From: Burkholderia diffusa
Lineage (GTDB): Bacteria; Pseudomonadota; Gammaproteobacteria; Burkholderiales; Burkholderiaceae
Assembly: GCF_001718315.1 (NCBI RefSeq)
Contig: NZ_CP013363.1
Location: forward strand, 2,232,001-2,296,000
Length of the DNA: 64,000 nucleotides
Direction: 5' to 3'
Of the stretch, positions 30,710-39,847 are shown piece by piece; the stretch's first letter is position 1, and each line of letters begins with the position of its first letter. The notes beneath the pieces are model-generated. The model did no database searches and had not been told where the DNA came from. It saw only the letters and a list, made by a program, of their open reading frames with translations. A program made the translations under genes and the position numbers.

Positions 30710-31802
30710 CGTCTGCCTCGCAATGCAGGGAAACGCGCGCCCCCCGCTCGGGAGCCGCACCGCGGCCGCGTTGCATCGTGACGCGCACGGGCTCGTCGGG
30801 CGCCGCGTCGATCACGACCGCGATCGACAGGTCCGCGCCCTGCCATTCGACCGATGACACCGTGCCGTGCAGGCCGCCCGCCGCGAGCGGCATCACGGTC
30901 AGGCGCTCGGGACGCACGCATGCGACCTTGCCGCGCATACCGTGACGCGGATCGCCAAGCGGGAAAATCACGTGCGGCGGCAGCAGGTTGGCCGGGCCGA
31001 GATAGCGCGCGACGTAGCCGTCCTGCGGCGCGTCGTACAGTTGCTGCGGCGTGCCGAGTTGCGCGATGCGGCCGTCGCGCATCAGCAGCGCGCGGTCGGA
31101 CAGCACGAGCGCGTCGTCGCGGTCGTGCGTCACGCAGACGACGGTCAGGTTGGGCAGGCGCTCGTGCAGCGCCTTCAGCTCGCTGCGCACCGACGCGCGC
31201 AGGTTGGCGTCGAGCGCCGACAGCGGCTCGTCGAGCAGCAGCACGTCCGGCTCGATCACGAGCGCGCGGGCCAGCGCGACGCGCTGCTGCATCCCGCCGG
31301 ACAACTGCGCGGGCAGATGGTGGCCGGCTTCGCCGAGCTGCACGAGCTTCAGCGCGTCGGCAACGCGACGCGTCACTTCCGACGAGGCCATCCCGCGAGC
31401 GCGCAGCCCGAATGCGACGTTCTCGAACACCGACAGGTGCGGGAACAGCGCGTAATTCTGGAACAACAGACCGAGATTGCGCTTGTGCGGCGGCGCATGC
31501 GTCAGGTCGCGTCCGGCCACGGTCAGTGTGCCGGTCAGGCCGTCGGCCTTCACGAACCCGGCGATGAAGCGCAGCAGCGTGGTCTTGCCGCAGCCGCTCT
31601 TGCCGAGCACGGTCAGAAATTCACCGGCGCCAATCGACAGCGACAGATCTTCCAGCACCGTGCGTGCGCCGTAGCGCACGCTCAGGTGTTCGATCTGCAC
31701 GCCGCCCGGCGCGCCGGACCGCAGCGTGGCGCGCGGTTCGGCGGCGCCGAATGCGCCGGGATGGGTCAAGGTGGTTTCCACCGGGTTCATCCTCTTGCTC
31801 AC
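30687..31802 (-). CDS. phnT: 2-aminoethylphosphonate ABC transporter ATP-binding protein
   Basis: This ~371-residue ATPase energises uptake. It has Walker A GKSGCGKTT, signature LSGGMQQR, Walker B VLLLDEPLSALD and switch VCVTHDRDDA, followed by a C-terminal TOBE domain (~290-370). The start is uncertain: GTG at 31802 gives the longest form, and ATG at 31790 removes four residues. Neither has a well-spaced Shine-Dalgarno sequence. It follows phnS by 22 bases and overlaps phnU. Confidence 0.92.
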   Translation of the reverse strand: MSKRMNPVETTLTHPGAFGAAEPRATLRSGAPGGVQIEHLSVRYGARTVLEDLSLSIGAGEFLTVLGKSGCGKTTLLRFIAGFVKADGLTGTLTVAGRDLTHAPPHKRNLGLLFQNYALFPHLSVFENVAFGLRARGMASSEVTRRVADALKLVQLGEAGHHLPAQLSGGMQQRVALARALVIEPDVLLLDEPLSALDANLRASVRSELKALHERLPNLTVVCVTHDRDDALVLSDRALLMRDGRIAQLGTPQQLYDAPQDGYVARYLGPANLLPPHVIFPLGDPRHGMRGKVACVRPERLTVMPLAAGGLHGTVSSVEWQGADLSIAVVIDAAPDEPVRVTMQRGRGAAPERGARVSLHCEADDVVLIEP

Positions 31803-31824
31803 AAATACAGACGGCGTGCGGCGA

Positions 31825-32916
31825 TCACTTCGGCTTGACGACGTCGAGCTGCTTGCCCGAGTTGCCGATCACGTCCTTCTTCCAGCGCTCGATCCACACC
31901 GGCTTCTTCGCCATCACCTGGGTCCAGTCGACCGGGATCAGCTTCACGCCCGCGATCGCCTTCTTGACCGCTTCGCCGTTCTTGCCGGCCAGCGGCACGT
32001 CCGTGCGGCCCGGGATGCCATACATGTCCGGCACCTTCGATTGCACTTCCGTCGACATCAGGTAGTCGATCAGCTTCTTGCCGACGTCCTGGTTCGGGCC
32101 GCTCTTGATCAGGCCGATGCCGTACGGCAGCTGGAACGTGGTCGGCTGGTCGCCGTCCTTCGCGGCCAGGAAGATCGGCTTGACGGCCAGCGCGCCGTGC
32201 TCGGCGTCGTCGAGATCCATCTGCAGGTCGCCGTTCGCGACGCTGATCTCGTTACGCGACAGCAGCACGTTCAGATAGCCCGTGCCCTTCGTGTGGAACT
32301 TCACGCTCTGCGACAGCTTCGCGAGGTAGTCGAACGCCTTGTCCTCGCCCATCAGCGACGTCGTCAGGATCAGCACGGCCATCCCGTCGCCAGCCGTGGC
32401 CGGGTTCGAGTATGCAACCTTGCCCGCGTAGGCCGGCGACAGCAGGTCGGCGAACGTCTTCGGCTGGTTCTTCACGACGTCCGGGTTGATCGCGAACGAG
32501 AAGTAGTTGTTCACGAACGTCGCCCACGTGCCGTCTTCCGCCTTCGCGATCGCCGGCACGTTCTTGTAGTTGACGCTCTGGTACGGCTGCAGCAGCCCCA
32601 TCTGGCCGGCTTGCTGGATGAACGGCGGCAGCGTGACGATCACGTCCGCCTTCGGCGAATTCTTCTCGATGTTCGCGCGGTTGACGACCTCGCCGCTGCC
32701 CGCCGTCACGATGTTGACCTTGACGCCTTCCTTCTTCTCGAACGCGGGCAGCACGTCGCGATAGAGATTCTCGAGACCGTCCGCCGTGTACAGGACGACC
32801 GCGTTCGCCGCATGCGCGGGCATCGCCGCGCCTTGCAGCAGACCGGCGGCGCAGGCGGCCAGCGCGAGCTTGCGGAACGCGCCGGCAGCGGCGCGCGAGG
32901 AATTCTGCAGTGTCAT
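31825..32916 (-). CDS. phnS: 2-aminoethylphosphonate-binding periplasmic protein
   Basis: This is a 363-residue extracellular solute-binding protein of the iron/thiamine/AEP type. A Sec signal peptide spans residues 1-36 (hydrophobic ALAACAAGLLQG, cleavage after AHA). The mature start NAVVLYTADGLENLYRDVLPAFEKK is typical. It captures 2-aminoethylphosphonate for PhnTUV. The ATG at 32916 follows GGAGAA; the frame extends 67 residues further upstream but that part is not signal-like. It is the first gene of the operon and divergent from phnW across 254 bases. Confidence 0.93.
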   Translation of the reverse strand: MTLQNSSRAAAGAFRKLALAACAAGLLQGAAMPAHAANAVVLYTADGLENLYRDVLPAFEKKEGVKVNIVTAGSGEVVNRANIEKNSPKADVIVTLPPFIQQAGQMGLLQPYQSVNYKNVPAIAKAEDGTWATFVNNYFSFAINPDVVKNQPKTFADLLSPAYAGKVAYSNPATAGDGMAVLILTTSLMGEDKAFDYLAKLSQSVKFHTKGTGYLNVLLSRNEISVANGDLQMDLDDAEHGALAVKPIFLAAKDGDQPTTFQLPYGIGLIKSGPNQDVGKKLIDYLMSTEVQSKVPDMYGIPGRTDVPLAGKNGEAVKKAIAGVKLIPVDWTQVMAKKPVWIERWKKDVIGNSGKQLDVVKPK

Positions 32917-33170
32917 CTCACTTCTCCGTAGGCGGAACACCAAACGGCCGGGGCACGATCCGGCTCCTTTCAGTCGGACAGACCGACGACCGGCCTGTCT
33001 CGCTGCCGCGCTGCAGGTGGTCTCGCGCGGCAACCGAAGGATCACAGCGTTCGATGACAACGCCGTGACGAGTGCCACAATTTCCAAAAAATGACACATT
33101 TTGCCAATATCATGCAAGCCATTCAGAAATGCCTCCCGGTGTTTCGTCCGATCTTTGCAGGAGAAAAACC

Positions 33171-34280
33171 ATGCCCGACCCGATTCTGCTCACGCCCGGC
33201 CCGCTCACCACGTCCGCCACAACACGCCACGCAATGCAACATGACCGGGGCTCGTGGGACGCCGCTTTCAATCAATTGACGGCCAGCGTCTGCGCGGATC
33301 TCGTCGCGATCGCGCGCGGCGGCGACGAATACGTGTGCGTGCCGATGCAAGGCAGCGGCACGTTTTCGGTCGAGGCCGCGCTGGGCACGCTGGTGCCGCG
33401 CGACGGCGTCGTGCTGGTGCCGGACAACGGCGCGTATTGCGCGCGCATCCTGAAGATCCTCGGCCGGCTCGGCATCGACGCGATCGCGCTACCGTTCGGC
33501 GAGGACGCCGCGGCTGACCCGGCGGCAATCGAAGCCGCGTTCGCGCGCGAGCCGCGCATCACGCACGTCGCGCTGGTGCACCTGGAAACGAGCGCCGGCA
33601 TCCTGAATCCGCTCGACGCGGTCGCGGCCGTGTGCCGGCGGCATGGCAAGCGGCTGATCGTCGATGCGATGAGTTCGTTCGGCGCGTTGCCGATCGCGCT
33701 GGCGGACAGCGGGATCGACGCGCTGGTCTCGGCGAGCGGCAAATGCCTGGAAGGCGTGCCGGGGATGGGGTTCGCGATCGTGCGGCGCGACGCGCTCGAC
33801 GCGTGCGAAGGCAACTCGCCGTCGCTCGCGCTCGACCTACACGATCAGTACGCGTACCTGCGCAAGACGGGCCAGTGGCGCTTCACGCCGCCGACCCACG
33901 TGATCGCCGCGCTGCGCGCCGCCCTCGACCAATACCTCGCCGAAGGTGGCCAGCGCGCGCGTGGTGCGCGCTATGCGGAGAACTGCCGGACCCTGATCGA
34001 ATCGATGCGCGCGCTCGGCTTCACGCCGTTCCTCGATGCAAGCGTGCAGGCGCCGGTAATCGTCACGTTCCATGCGCCCGACCATCCGGCCTACGATTTC
34101 CGCCACTTCTACGACGCGGTGCGCGACGCGGGCTTCATCCTGTATCCGGGCAAACTGACGCAACTCGAGACGTTCCGCGTCGGCTGCATCGGCGCGATCG
34201 ATGCCGGCGATATCCGGCGTGCGGTCGCGGCGATCGCGCAGGCGGTCGAATCGCTCGGGATTGCCGTGCAGCGCGCGTGA
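33171..34280 (+). CDS. phnW: 2-aminoethylphosphonate:pyruvate aminotransferase
   Basis: This 369-residue PLP enzyme (class V aminotransferase fold) converts 2-aminoethylphosphonate and pyruvate to phosphonoacetaldehyde and alanine. The opening [10 protein letters not shown], the PLP-pocket Asp165 ([10 protein letters not shown]) and the PLP lysine Lys191 ([12 protein letters not shown]) are intact. AGGAG lies 9 bases before the ATG. It feeds PhnY and PhnA encoded on the other strand. I see no PHO box in the shared promoter region. Confidence 0.96.
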   Translation: MPDPILLTPGPLTTSATTRHAMQHDRGSWDAAFNQLTASVCADLVAIARGGDEYVCVPMQGSGTFSVEAALGTLVPRDGVVLVPDNGAYCARILKILGRLGIDAIALPFGEDAAADPAAIEAAFAREPRITHVALVHLETSAGILNPLDAVAAVCRRHGKRLIVDAMSSFGALPIALADSGIDALVSASGKCLEGVPGMGFAIVRRDALDACEGNSPSLALDLHDQYAYLRKTGQWRFTPPTHVIAALRAALDQYLAEGGQRARGARYAENCRTLIESMRALGFTPFLDASVQAPVIVTFHAPDHPAYDFRHFYDAVRDAGFILYPGKLTQLETFRVGCIGAIDAGDIRRAVAAIAQAVESLGIAVQRA

Positions 34281-34323
34281 ACGCTGACGCGTGCAACGGC
34301 CGGCAAACGGGAAAGGCAGACAC

Positions 34324-34355
34324 AAAAAAGCCCGGCGACCCACAGGTCGCCGGGC
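34324..34355 (-). terminator. Rho-independent terminator of the quinate/shikimate operon
   Basis: An 11-bp perfect stem (GCCCGGCGACC / GGTCGCCGGGC) with a tetraloop is followed on the minus strand by TTTTTTGTG. It lies 30 bases past the permease stop and also separates it from convergent phnW. Confidence 0.93.
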
Positions 34356-34385
34356 GAACGCACCGAGAGTGCGTGGAGCCGGTAC

Positions 34386-35726
34386 TTAGAGTTCGATCCG
34401 CTTGATGTCGCCGACGACGAAGATGTACGACAGCGCGCCGATCAGCGCGATCACGCCGATGAACACGAGCGCGCCGACGAACGATCCGGTCGATGCGACG
34501 ATGAAGCCGACGACGAGCGGCGTGACGATGCCCGCGAGGTTCGCCGCGAAGTTGAAGATGCCGCCCGTCACGCCGAGCAGACCGTCCGGCGCGATGTCGG
34601 ACACGAGCGTCCAGCCGAGCGCTGCCATCCCCTGCGCGAAGAATGCGACCGACATGATCGCGATCACGGCTTCGTTGCTCTTCACGTAGTTCGCGAGAAT
34701 GATCGTCGACGCGAGCAGCAGGCCCGCGATGATCGGCAGCTTGCGCGCGAGGTTCGCGGACTTGCCGCGGCGCAGCAGCCAGTCGGAGAAGATCCCGCCG
34801 AACATCACGCCCACCGACGCGGCGATGAACGGCATCACCGCGAAGAAGCCGATCTTCAGCCAGCCCATATGGCGTTCCGTGGCGAGATAGGTCGGGAACC
34901 AGGTGAGGAAGAACACGAGCGTCGAGTTGCCGGCGAACTGGCCGAGGCAGATACCGGCAAGCTGGCGCTTCTTCAGCAGCCGGCCGGCCATCGACCAGCT
35001 GAACTTGGCCTGCGCGGGCTTGCCGCTCGTGTCGCCGTCCTTGCGCGCGCGGTGCACGAGACCGCCGCCCGCTTCGATGTATGCGAGTTCTTCCGAATTC
35101 GCGCCCGGATGGTTGCGGGGCTCGTGATAGAACTTCCACCAGACCAGGCCGAACACGATGCCGATCCCGCCGACGACCCAGAACAGCGAGCGCCAGCCGA
35201 ACGCACCCATCAGCGCGAACAGCACGGGGCTGAAGAACGCGAGACCGATGTACTCGCCCACGGTGTAGGTGCCGGTCGCCATCGCGCGCTCGTTCTGCGG
35301 GAACCACGTCGCGACGACCCGGCTGTTGGTCGGGAAACACGGCGCTTCCGTCACGCCGAGGCCGAGCCGGCATGCAAGCAGCGTCCCGACACCGGGCACG
35401 AAACCTTGCAGGAGCGTGCACAGCGACCACAGCGTCATGGACCAGTAATAGGTGATCTTGCTGCCGAAGCGGTCGAGGAACAGGCCGCCGGGCACCTGCA
35501 TCGCGACGTACGTCCACGAGAACGCGGAGAACATGATGCCCATCACCGCCGCATTGATGCCGAGCTCCTTGGTGAGCTGCGGCGCAGCCACCCCCAGCAC
35601 GGTACGGTCGAGATAGTTGATCATCGTGCCGATCGCGAGCAGCGCGAGGATCTTGTAGCGCGCCGAGGTCCGCCGGACCGTGGCGGCCGCCGCGGACGCG
35701 GCGTTCGTGTGGGTGGTGTGCTGCAT
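34386..35726 (-). CDS. MFS transporter, ACS (anion:cation symporter) family
   Basis: This 446-residue proton symporter has 12 helices. ACS hallmarks include TMINYLDRTVLGVAAP in helix 1, the LFLDRFGSKI loop and the segment GVTEAPCFPTNSRVVATWFP. The family imports organic anions such as sugar acids, phthalate and quinate-like acids. It lies 41 bases downstream of the shikimate dehydrogenase gene and shares a terminator with that unit, so quinate or shikimate is the likely cargo (inference from context). AGGAG precedes the ATG. Confidence 0.9.
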   Translation of the reverse strand: MQHTTHTNAASAAAATVRRTSARYKILALLAIGTMINYLDRTVLGVAAPQLTKELGINAAVMGIMFSAFSWTYVAMQVPGGLFLDRFGSKITYYWSMTLWSLCTLLQGFVPGVGTLLACRLGLGVTEAPCFPTNSRVVATWFPQNERAMATGTYTVGEYIGLAFFSPVLFALMGAFGWRSLFWVVGGIGIVFGLVWWKFYHEPRNHPGANSEELAYIEAGGGLVHRARKDGDTSGKPAQAKFSWSMAGRLLKKRQLAGICLGQFAGNSTLVFFLTWFPTYLATERHMGWLKIGFFAVMPFIAASVGVMFGGIFSDWLLRRGKSANLARKLPIIAGLLLASTIILANYVKSNEAVIAIMSVAFFAQGMAALGWTLVSDIAPDGLLGVTGGIFNFAANLAGIVTPLVVGFIVASTGSFVGALVFIGVIALIGALSYIFVVGDIKRIEL

Positions 35727-35767
35727 GGTCGTCTCCTGGTCTCTTTTTCAGCTAGTCGGTAGAAGGG

Positions 35768-36622
35768 TCAGCGCGCGACGAGCGACTGAAAATGCTCGAA
35801 CATCCGCTCGTCGTCCGGCGTGCGTCCGGCGAAGATCTCGAACGCATCGACGGCCTGGTACACGGCCATCCCGCCGCCCGGCAACGTCGCGCAGCCGGCT
35901 GCGCGCGCGGCGCGGATCAGTTCGGTTTCGAGCGGGAAATACACGATATCGGCGACCCACATTCCCGCGTGGAGCAACTCGGCCGGCAGCGGCAGGCCCG
36001 GATGCTTGATCATGCCGGTCGGCGTCGCATGAATCAGGCCGGTCGCGGCCGGCATCGCGGCCGCGAGATCGCTGCCCGGTGTAACCCGGGCGGCGGGGAA
36101 GCGCTGCTGCAGTTCACCCGCGAGCGCGACGGCACGCGCGCCGTCGACGTCGAAGATCGTCAGTTCGGCGGCACCCATCTGCAGCGCTGCATGCGCGACG
36201 GCCGCACCCGCGCCGCCCGCGCCCAGCTGCACGACACGCTCGAGCGACGCGCCCGGCAACCCGCGGCGGAACGACTTCGCGAAGCCCGACCAGTCGGTGT
36301 TATGGCCGATCCGCTTGCCGTCCTTGAACAGCACGGTGTTCACCGCGCCGAGCGCGCGCGCGTCGTCCGACAGCGCGTCGAGATGCTCGATCACACGCTG
36401 CTTGCACGGATGCGTGATGTTGAGCCCGTTGTAGCCCATCCGCTGCGCGGCATCGAGCAGTTCCGGCAGCGCGTCGGCGGTCACGCCGAGCACGTCGAGA
36501 TCGATGCGCCGGTACACGTAGCCGAATCCCTGGCGGAAGCCTTCTTCCTCATGCATCGCAGGCGACAGCGAACCGCCGATGCCCTGGCCGATCAGGCCGA
36601 TCAGAAAAGACGGGCGGCTCAT
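35768..36622 (-). CDS. aroE: Shikimate/quinate dehydrogenase (AroE family)
   Basis: This 284-residue NAD(P)-dependent enzyme interconverts shikimate and 3-dehydroshikimate, or quinate and 3-dehydroquinate. The substrate site reads [10 protein letters not shown], with His-Glu where biosynthetic AroE usually has His-Asn. [13 protein letters not shown] holds the catalytic Lys, NTDWSGF the catalytic Asp, and [12 protein letters not shown] the nucleotide-binding loop. The variant substrate motif and the catabolic neighbours suggest a quinate/shikimate-degrading paralogue rather than the housekeeping enzyme. Its start overlaps the aroQ stop (ATGA). Confidence 0.92.
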   Translation of the reverse strand: MSRPSFLIGLIGQGIGGSLSPAMHEEEGFRQGFGYVYRRIDLDVLGVTADALPELLDAAQRMGYNGLNITHPCKQRVIEHLDALSDDARALGAVNTVLFKDGKRIGHNTDWSGFAKSFRRGLPGASLERVVQLGAGGAGAAVAHAALQMGAAELTIFDVDGARAVALAGELQQRFPAARVTPGSDLAAAMPAATGLIHATPTGMIKHPGLPLPAELLHAGMWVADIVYFPLETELIRAARAAGCATLPGGGMAVYQAVDAFEIFAGRTPDDERMFEHFQSLVAR

Positions 36623-37074
36623 CGTGTGGCTCCCTGCGTAAAAAGGGTCGACAGGCGCTGCAGCGCGAATACATAGCCTTCGGTGCCGCAGCCGCAGATC
36701 ACGGCTTCGGCAACCGCCGACACATACGAGTGGTGACGGAATGCCTCGCGGCGATGCACGTTCGAGATATGCACCTCGATCACGGGTTTCGCGATCGCGG
36801 ACAGCGCATCGGCCAGCGCGACCGACGTGTGCGTATAGGCGGCCGGATTGATCACGATGCCGTGCGTATCGTGACGCGCGGCATGCAGCCAGTCGATCAG
36901 CTGGTGCTCGGCGTTCGACTGGCGAAAGTCGATCTCCAGCCCGAGCGCCTCAGCCGCCGTGCGGCAACGCTGCTCGACATCGGCAAGGGTTTCCGCGCCG
37001 TAGATGTGGGGCTCGCGGGTCCCCAGCAGATTCAGGTTCGGGCCGTTCAGCACCAGCACCTTGTGCTTGCTCAT
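36619..37074 (-). CDS. aroQ: Type II 3-dehydroquinate dehydratase
   Basis: This 151-residue dodecameric dehydroquinase removes water from 3-dehydroquinate to give 3-dehydroshikimate. Motifs are [19 protein letters not shown] with the catalytic Tyr, [30 protein letters not shown] and the catalytic His in [17 protein letters not shown]. The ATG at 37074 fits the family start; GGAG lies 10 bases upstream. It is the first gene of the operon and probably the catabolic copy. Confidence 0.95.
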   Translation of the reverse strand: MSKHKVLVLNGPNLNLLGTREPHIYGAETLADVEQRCRTAAEALGLEIDFRQSNAEHQLIDWLHAARHDTHGIVINPAAYTHTSVALADALSAIAKPVIEVHISNVHRREAFRHHSYVSAVAEAVICGCGTEGYVFALQRLSTLFTQGATR

Positions 37075-37148
37075 GGTGTTTCTGCTCCAAAAACAGGGGC
37101 GAATCGCTAGCCGACTTCGCCCCTTGACGTCAAGACTCGGCGCTAGTG

Positions 37149-37166
37149 TGCGCTTGCGCAAGCGCA
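37149..37166. promoter_or_regulatory. Perfect 18-bp palindrome in the quinate promoter region
   Basis: TGCGCTTGCGCAAGCGCA reads the same on both strands and lies between divergent aroQ and the dehydroshikimate dehydratase gene. TTTGTA occurs twice nearby (37190 and 37208, 18 bases apart) in an AT-rich patch likely to be a promoter. It is a candidate repressor site; the regulator is not adjacent. Confidence 0.5.
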
Positions 37167-37330
37167 ATGTCTTTTCGGGTTTTCGCTAATTTGTACCATC
37201 TAGTTAGTTTGTATAATTCGCCATACTCCCCTAGTAAACTCGGGATGTGGTGCCCGCAGATAATTCAACGACTGGTTCATTCCGGCCCGATCCGGCCGAC
37301 GCCACGCCCCGCTCACCGCAGGATTCGCCC

Positions 37331-39223
37331 ATGCAGCGCTCGATCGCCACCGTGTCACTGTCCGGCACACTCGCCGAGAAGCTCGCCGCCATCCAGGCCG
37401 CCGGCTTCGACGGTGTCGAAATCTTCGAGAACGACCTCGTCTACTTCGACGGATCGCCCGCCGACGTGCGGCGCATGGCCGCCGATCTCGGCCTCGACAT
37501 CGTGTTGTTCCAGCCGTTTCGCGACTTCGAAGGCGTGAGCCCGGCCCAGCTTGCGCGCAATCTCGACCGTATCCGCCGCAAGTTCGACGTGATGCACGCG
37601 CTCGGCACCGACCGCATCCTGGTGTGCAGCAACGTGTCGCCCGATACGATCGCGGACGACGCGCTGCTGGTCGATCAGCTCGGCGCGCTCGCCGAAGCCG
37701 CGCGGCAGGCCGGCGTGGTCGCCGCGTACGAGGCGCTCGCGTGGGGCCGCGTCGTGAACCGGTACAGCCACGCATGGCAGCTCGTGAACGCGGTGAACAG
37801 CCCGCATCTCGGCCTCGCGCTCGACAGCTTCCATACGCTGTCGCTCGACGATTCGCCGGACGCGATCGCCGACATCCCCGGCGACCGGATCGCGTTCGTG
37901 CAGATCGCCGACGCGCCGAAGCTCGCGATGGACGTGCTCGAATGGAGCCGCCACTACCGCTCGTTCCCTGGCCAGGGTGATTTCGACCTCGCGCGCTTCA
38001 CGGCCCGCGTGATCGAGTCCGGTTATACGGGGCCGCTGTCGCTCGAGATCTTCAACGACGGCTTCCGCGCCGCGCCGACCGCGATCACGGCCGCCGACGG
38101 CCACCGCTCGCTGCTTTATCTGGAAGAACTGACGCGCGCGCGGCTCGCGCAGGACGGCCGCGCGCCGGGCGCCGGCCAGCCGCTGTTCGCGCCGCCTGCG
38201 CCGCCCGCGCACGTCGGGTTCCAGTTCATCGAATTCGCGGTCGACGCGCAGGCGGCAGCCACCGTCGGCGAATGGCTCGGCCGGATGCGGTTCCGGCTCG
38301 CGGGCCGCCACCGGTCGAAGGACGTGACGCTGTTCCAGCACGGCGCCGCGTCGATCGTGCTGAACGCCGAGCGCGACTCGTTCGCCGACGCGTTCTTCCA
38401 GCAGCACGGGTTGTCGCTGTGCGCGTCGGCGTTCCGCGTCGACGATGCGAAAGTGGCATTCGAACGCGCGGCCGGCTTCGGCTACGCGCCGTTTTCCGGG
38501 CGCGTCGGCCCGAACGAGCGCGTGCTGCCGGCCGTGCAGGCGCCGGACGGCAGCCTCGAATACTTCGTCGACGAGACGCCGAACGCGCCAACGCTGTACG
38601 AATCGGACTTCGTGCTGACCGACATTGACGGTCCGAGCGAGGTCGGCCCGCTGACGGGCATCGATCACGTCTGCCTCGCGCTGCCGGCCGACGCGCTCGA
38701 CACGTGGATCCTGTTCTTCAAGACCGCCTTCGGCTTCGAGGCCGAGCGTAGCTGGCTCGTGCCCGATCCGTACGGCCTGATGCGCAGCCGCGCGGTGCGC
38801 AGCGCCGACGGCTCGGTGCGGATCGCACTGAATGCATCGGTCGACCGCCATACGGCCGTCGCCGAATCGCTCGACCGTTATCACGGCACGGGGCTGAACC
38901 ACGTCGCGTTCCGGACCGACGACATCGTGAAGACGGTCGCCGCATTCGCGGCCGACGGCGTGCCGTTCCTGCGGATTCCGCCGAACTATTACGACGATCT
39001 CGCCGCGCGCTACGCGCTGTCGGACGAGTTGATCGACACGCTGAGCGCCCACCATCTGCTGTACGACCGCGATGAAAACGGCGGCGAATTCCTGCATGCG
39101 TACACGGAACTGGTCGACAACCGCTTCTCGCTCGAAATCGTCGAGCGACGCGGCGGCTACGACGGCTACGGCGCGGCCAACGCGGCCGTGCGGCTCGCCG
39201 CGCAGGCCCAGCGCAGGAAATAA
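37331..39223 (+). CDS. quiC: Bifunctional 3-dehydroshikimate dehydratase / HPPD-like protein
   Basis: This 630-residue two-domain enzyme resembles Pseudomonas QuiC1. Residues ~1-265 form a xylose-isomerase-like metal-dependent barrel (VAAYEALAWGR, GLALDSFHTLS, PLSLEIFND hold the metal-binding Glu/Asp residues). It converts 3-dehydroshikimate to protocatechuate. Residues ~290-630 are a 4-hydroxyphenylpyruvate-dioxygenase-like pair of VOC domains (IDHVCLAL, GLNHVAFRTDDI, IVERRGGYDGYG) whose role in this fusion is unclear. The ATG at 37331 matches the family start. With AroQ and AroE on the other strand it routes quinate and shikimate to protocatechuate. Confidence 0.93.
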   Translation: MQRSIATVSLSGTLAEKLAAIQAAGFDGVEIFENDLVYFDGSPADVRRMAADLGLDIVLFQPFRDFEGVSPAQLARNLDRIRRKFDVMHALGTDRILVCSNVSPDTIADDALLVDQLGALAEAARQAGVVAAYEALAWGRVVNRYSHAWQLVNAVNSPHLGLALDSFHTLSLDDSPDAIADIPGDRIAFVQIADAPKLAMDVLEWSRHYRSFPGQGDFDLARFTARVIESGYTGPLSLEIFNDGFRAAPTAITAADGHRSLLYLEELTRARLAQDGRAPGAGQPLFAPPAPPAHVGFQFIEFAVDAQAAATVGEWLGRMRFRLAGRHRSKDVTLFQHGAASIVLNAERDSFADAFFQQHGLSLCASAFRVDDAKVAFERAAGFGYAPFSGRVGPNERVLPAVQAPDGSLEYFVDETPNAPTLYESDFVLTDIDGPSEVGPLTGIDHVCLALPADALDTWILFFKTAFGFEAERSWLVPDPYGLMRSRAVRSADGSVRIALNASVDRHTAVAESLDRYHGTGLNHVAFRTDDIVKTVAAFAADGVPFLRIPPNYYDDLAARYALSDELIDTLSAHHLLYDRDENGGEFLHAYTELVDNRFSLEIVERRGGYDGYGAANAAVRLAAQAQRRK

Positions 39224-39381
39224 GGGATCAAGCGAATTCCGTGCTGGGGGGAATCGAACTGGAAAACCACGCCGCCCCCTGCGCCGCGCGCCGCGCGGAC
39301 GCACCATCGTGGTGAGCGCCGTCGCGGCGCCTAGCCTGGCACGGCCGGCCGCTTCGAGCGGGACACTGCCGACCGGCAGGG

Positions 39382-39449
39382 GTTACATCCGGTAACGCAC
39401 ACCGCACTGCAGCATGCGCTCGGCCACCGCGGTTTTAAGAATCGCTTAA
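39382..39449. promoter_or_regulatory. Two short inverted repeats upstream of an 87-aa protein gene
   Basis: GTTAC-N5-GTAAC (39382-39396) and TTAAG-N5-CTTAA (39435-39449) have the same 5-5-5 geometry and lie 128 and 75 bases before the start codon at 39510. They are candidate protein-binding sites. The rest of the 286-base gap after the dehydratase gene shows nothing else. Confidence 0.35.
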
Positions 39450-39509
39450 GTCTTCGACGGCACCATCCGCAACCAGTACCCGATGGATATCTCGAAAAGG
39501 AGGACAGCG

Positions 39510-39773
39510 ATGAGCGCCGTAGATGCACCCGCGGGCCGCCCGGCCGCCCCCCCTGTGAAAAAGACGATGCTGCGCCGTTTGCTCAGCCATCATGAAATCG
39601 CGACGCTGCTCGTGCTGCTGCACGCACCGATCGGCGCGAATGCCAAACCCGAATTGCCCGCGCTGCAGGAAGCCGGCCTCGTCGAAATGATCAAGCTCGA
39701 CGCCGACACGGCACCGAGCTTCCGGCTGACCGAAGACGGCACGGCCGTCCTGAAAGGCCTCGGCTACCGCTGA
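39510..39773 (+). CDS. Hypothetical protein, 87 aa, winged-helix-like
   Basis: I do not recognise a named family. The 87-residue product has a Pro/Ala-rich start (1-16). It is followed by MLRRLLSHHEIATLLVLLHAP, PALQEAGLVEMI and FRLTEDGTAVLKGLGY, an order of helices ending in a Thr/Glu-Asp-Gly turn that resembles small winged-helix proteins. AAAGGAGGA lies 8 bases before the ATG, a near-perfect Shine-Dalgarno, so the start is firm (not the ATG at 39483). It is convergent with the PAS-AraC regulator gene. The DNA-binding reading is inference. Confidence 0.7.
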   Translation: MSAVDAPAGRPAAPPVKKTMLRRLLSHHEIATLLVLLHAPIGANAKPELPALQEAGLVEMIKLDADTAPSFRLTEDGTAVLKGLGYR

Positions 39774-39847
39774 GCCGCCGCTTTCCCGTCTCCAATCCTC
39801 GTACCGCCCCGATCCTTCAGACCCGCCGGCCCGTCCGGCGCGTCACT

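Noticed and set aside
32996-33080. Possible PHO box between phnS and phnW
   Set aside because: The two 7-mers are six bases apart instead of four and match the consensus poorly.
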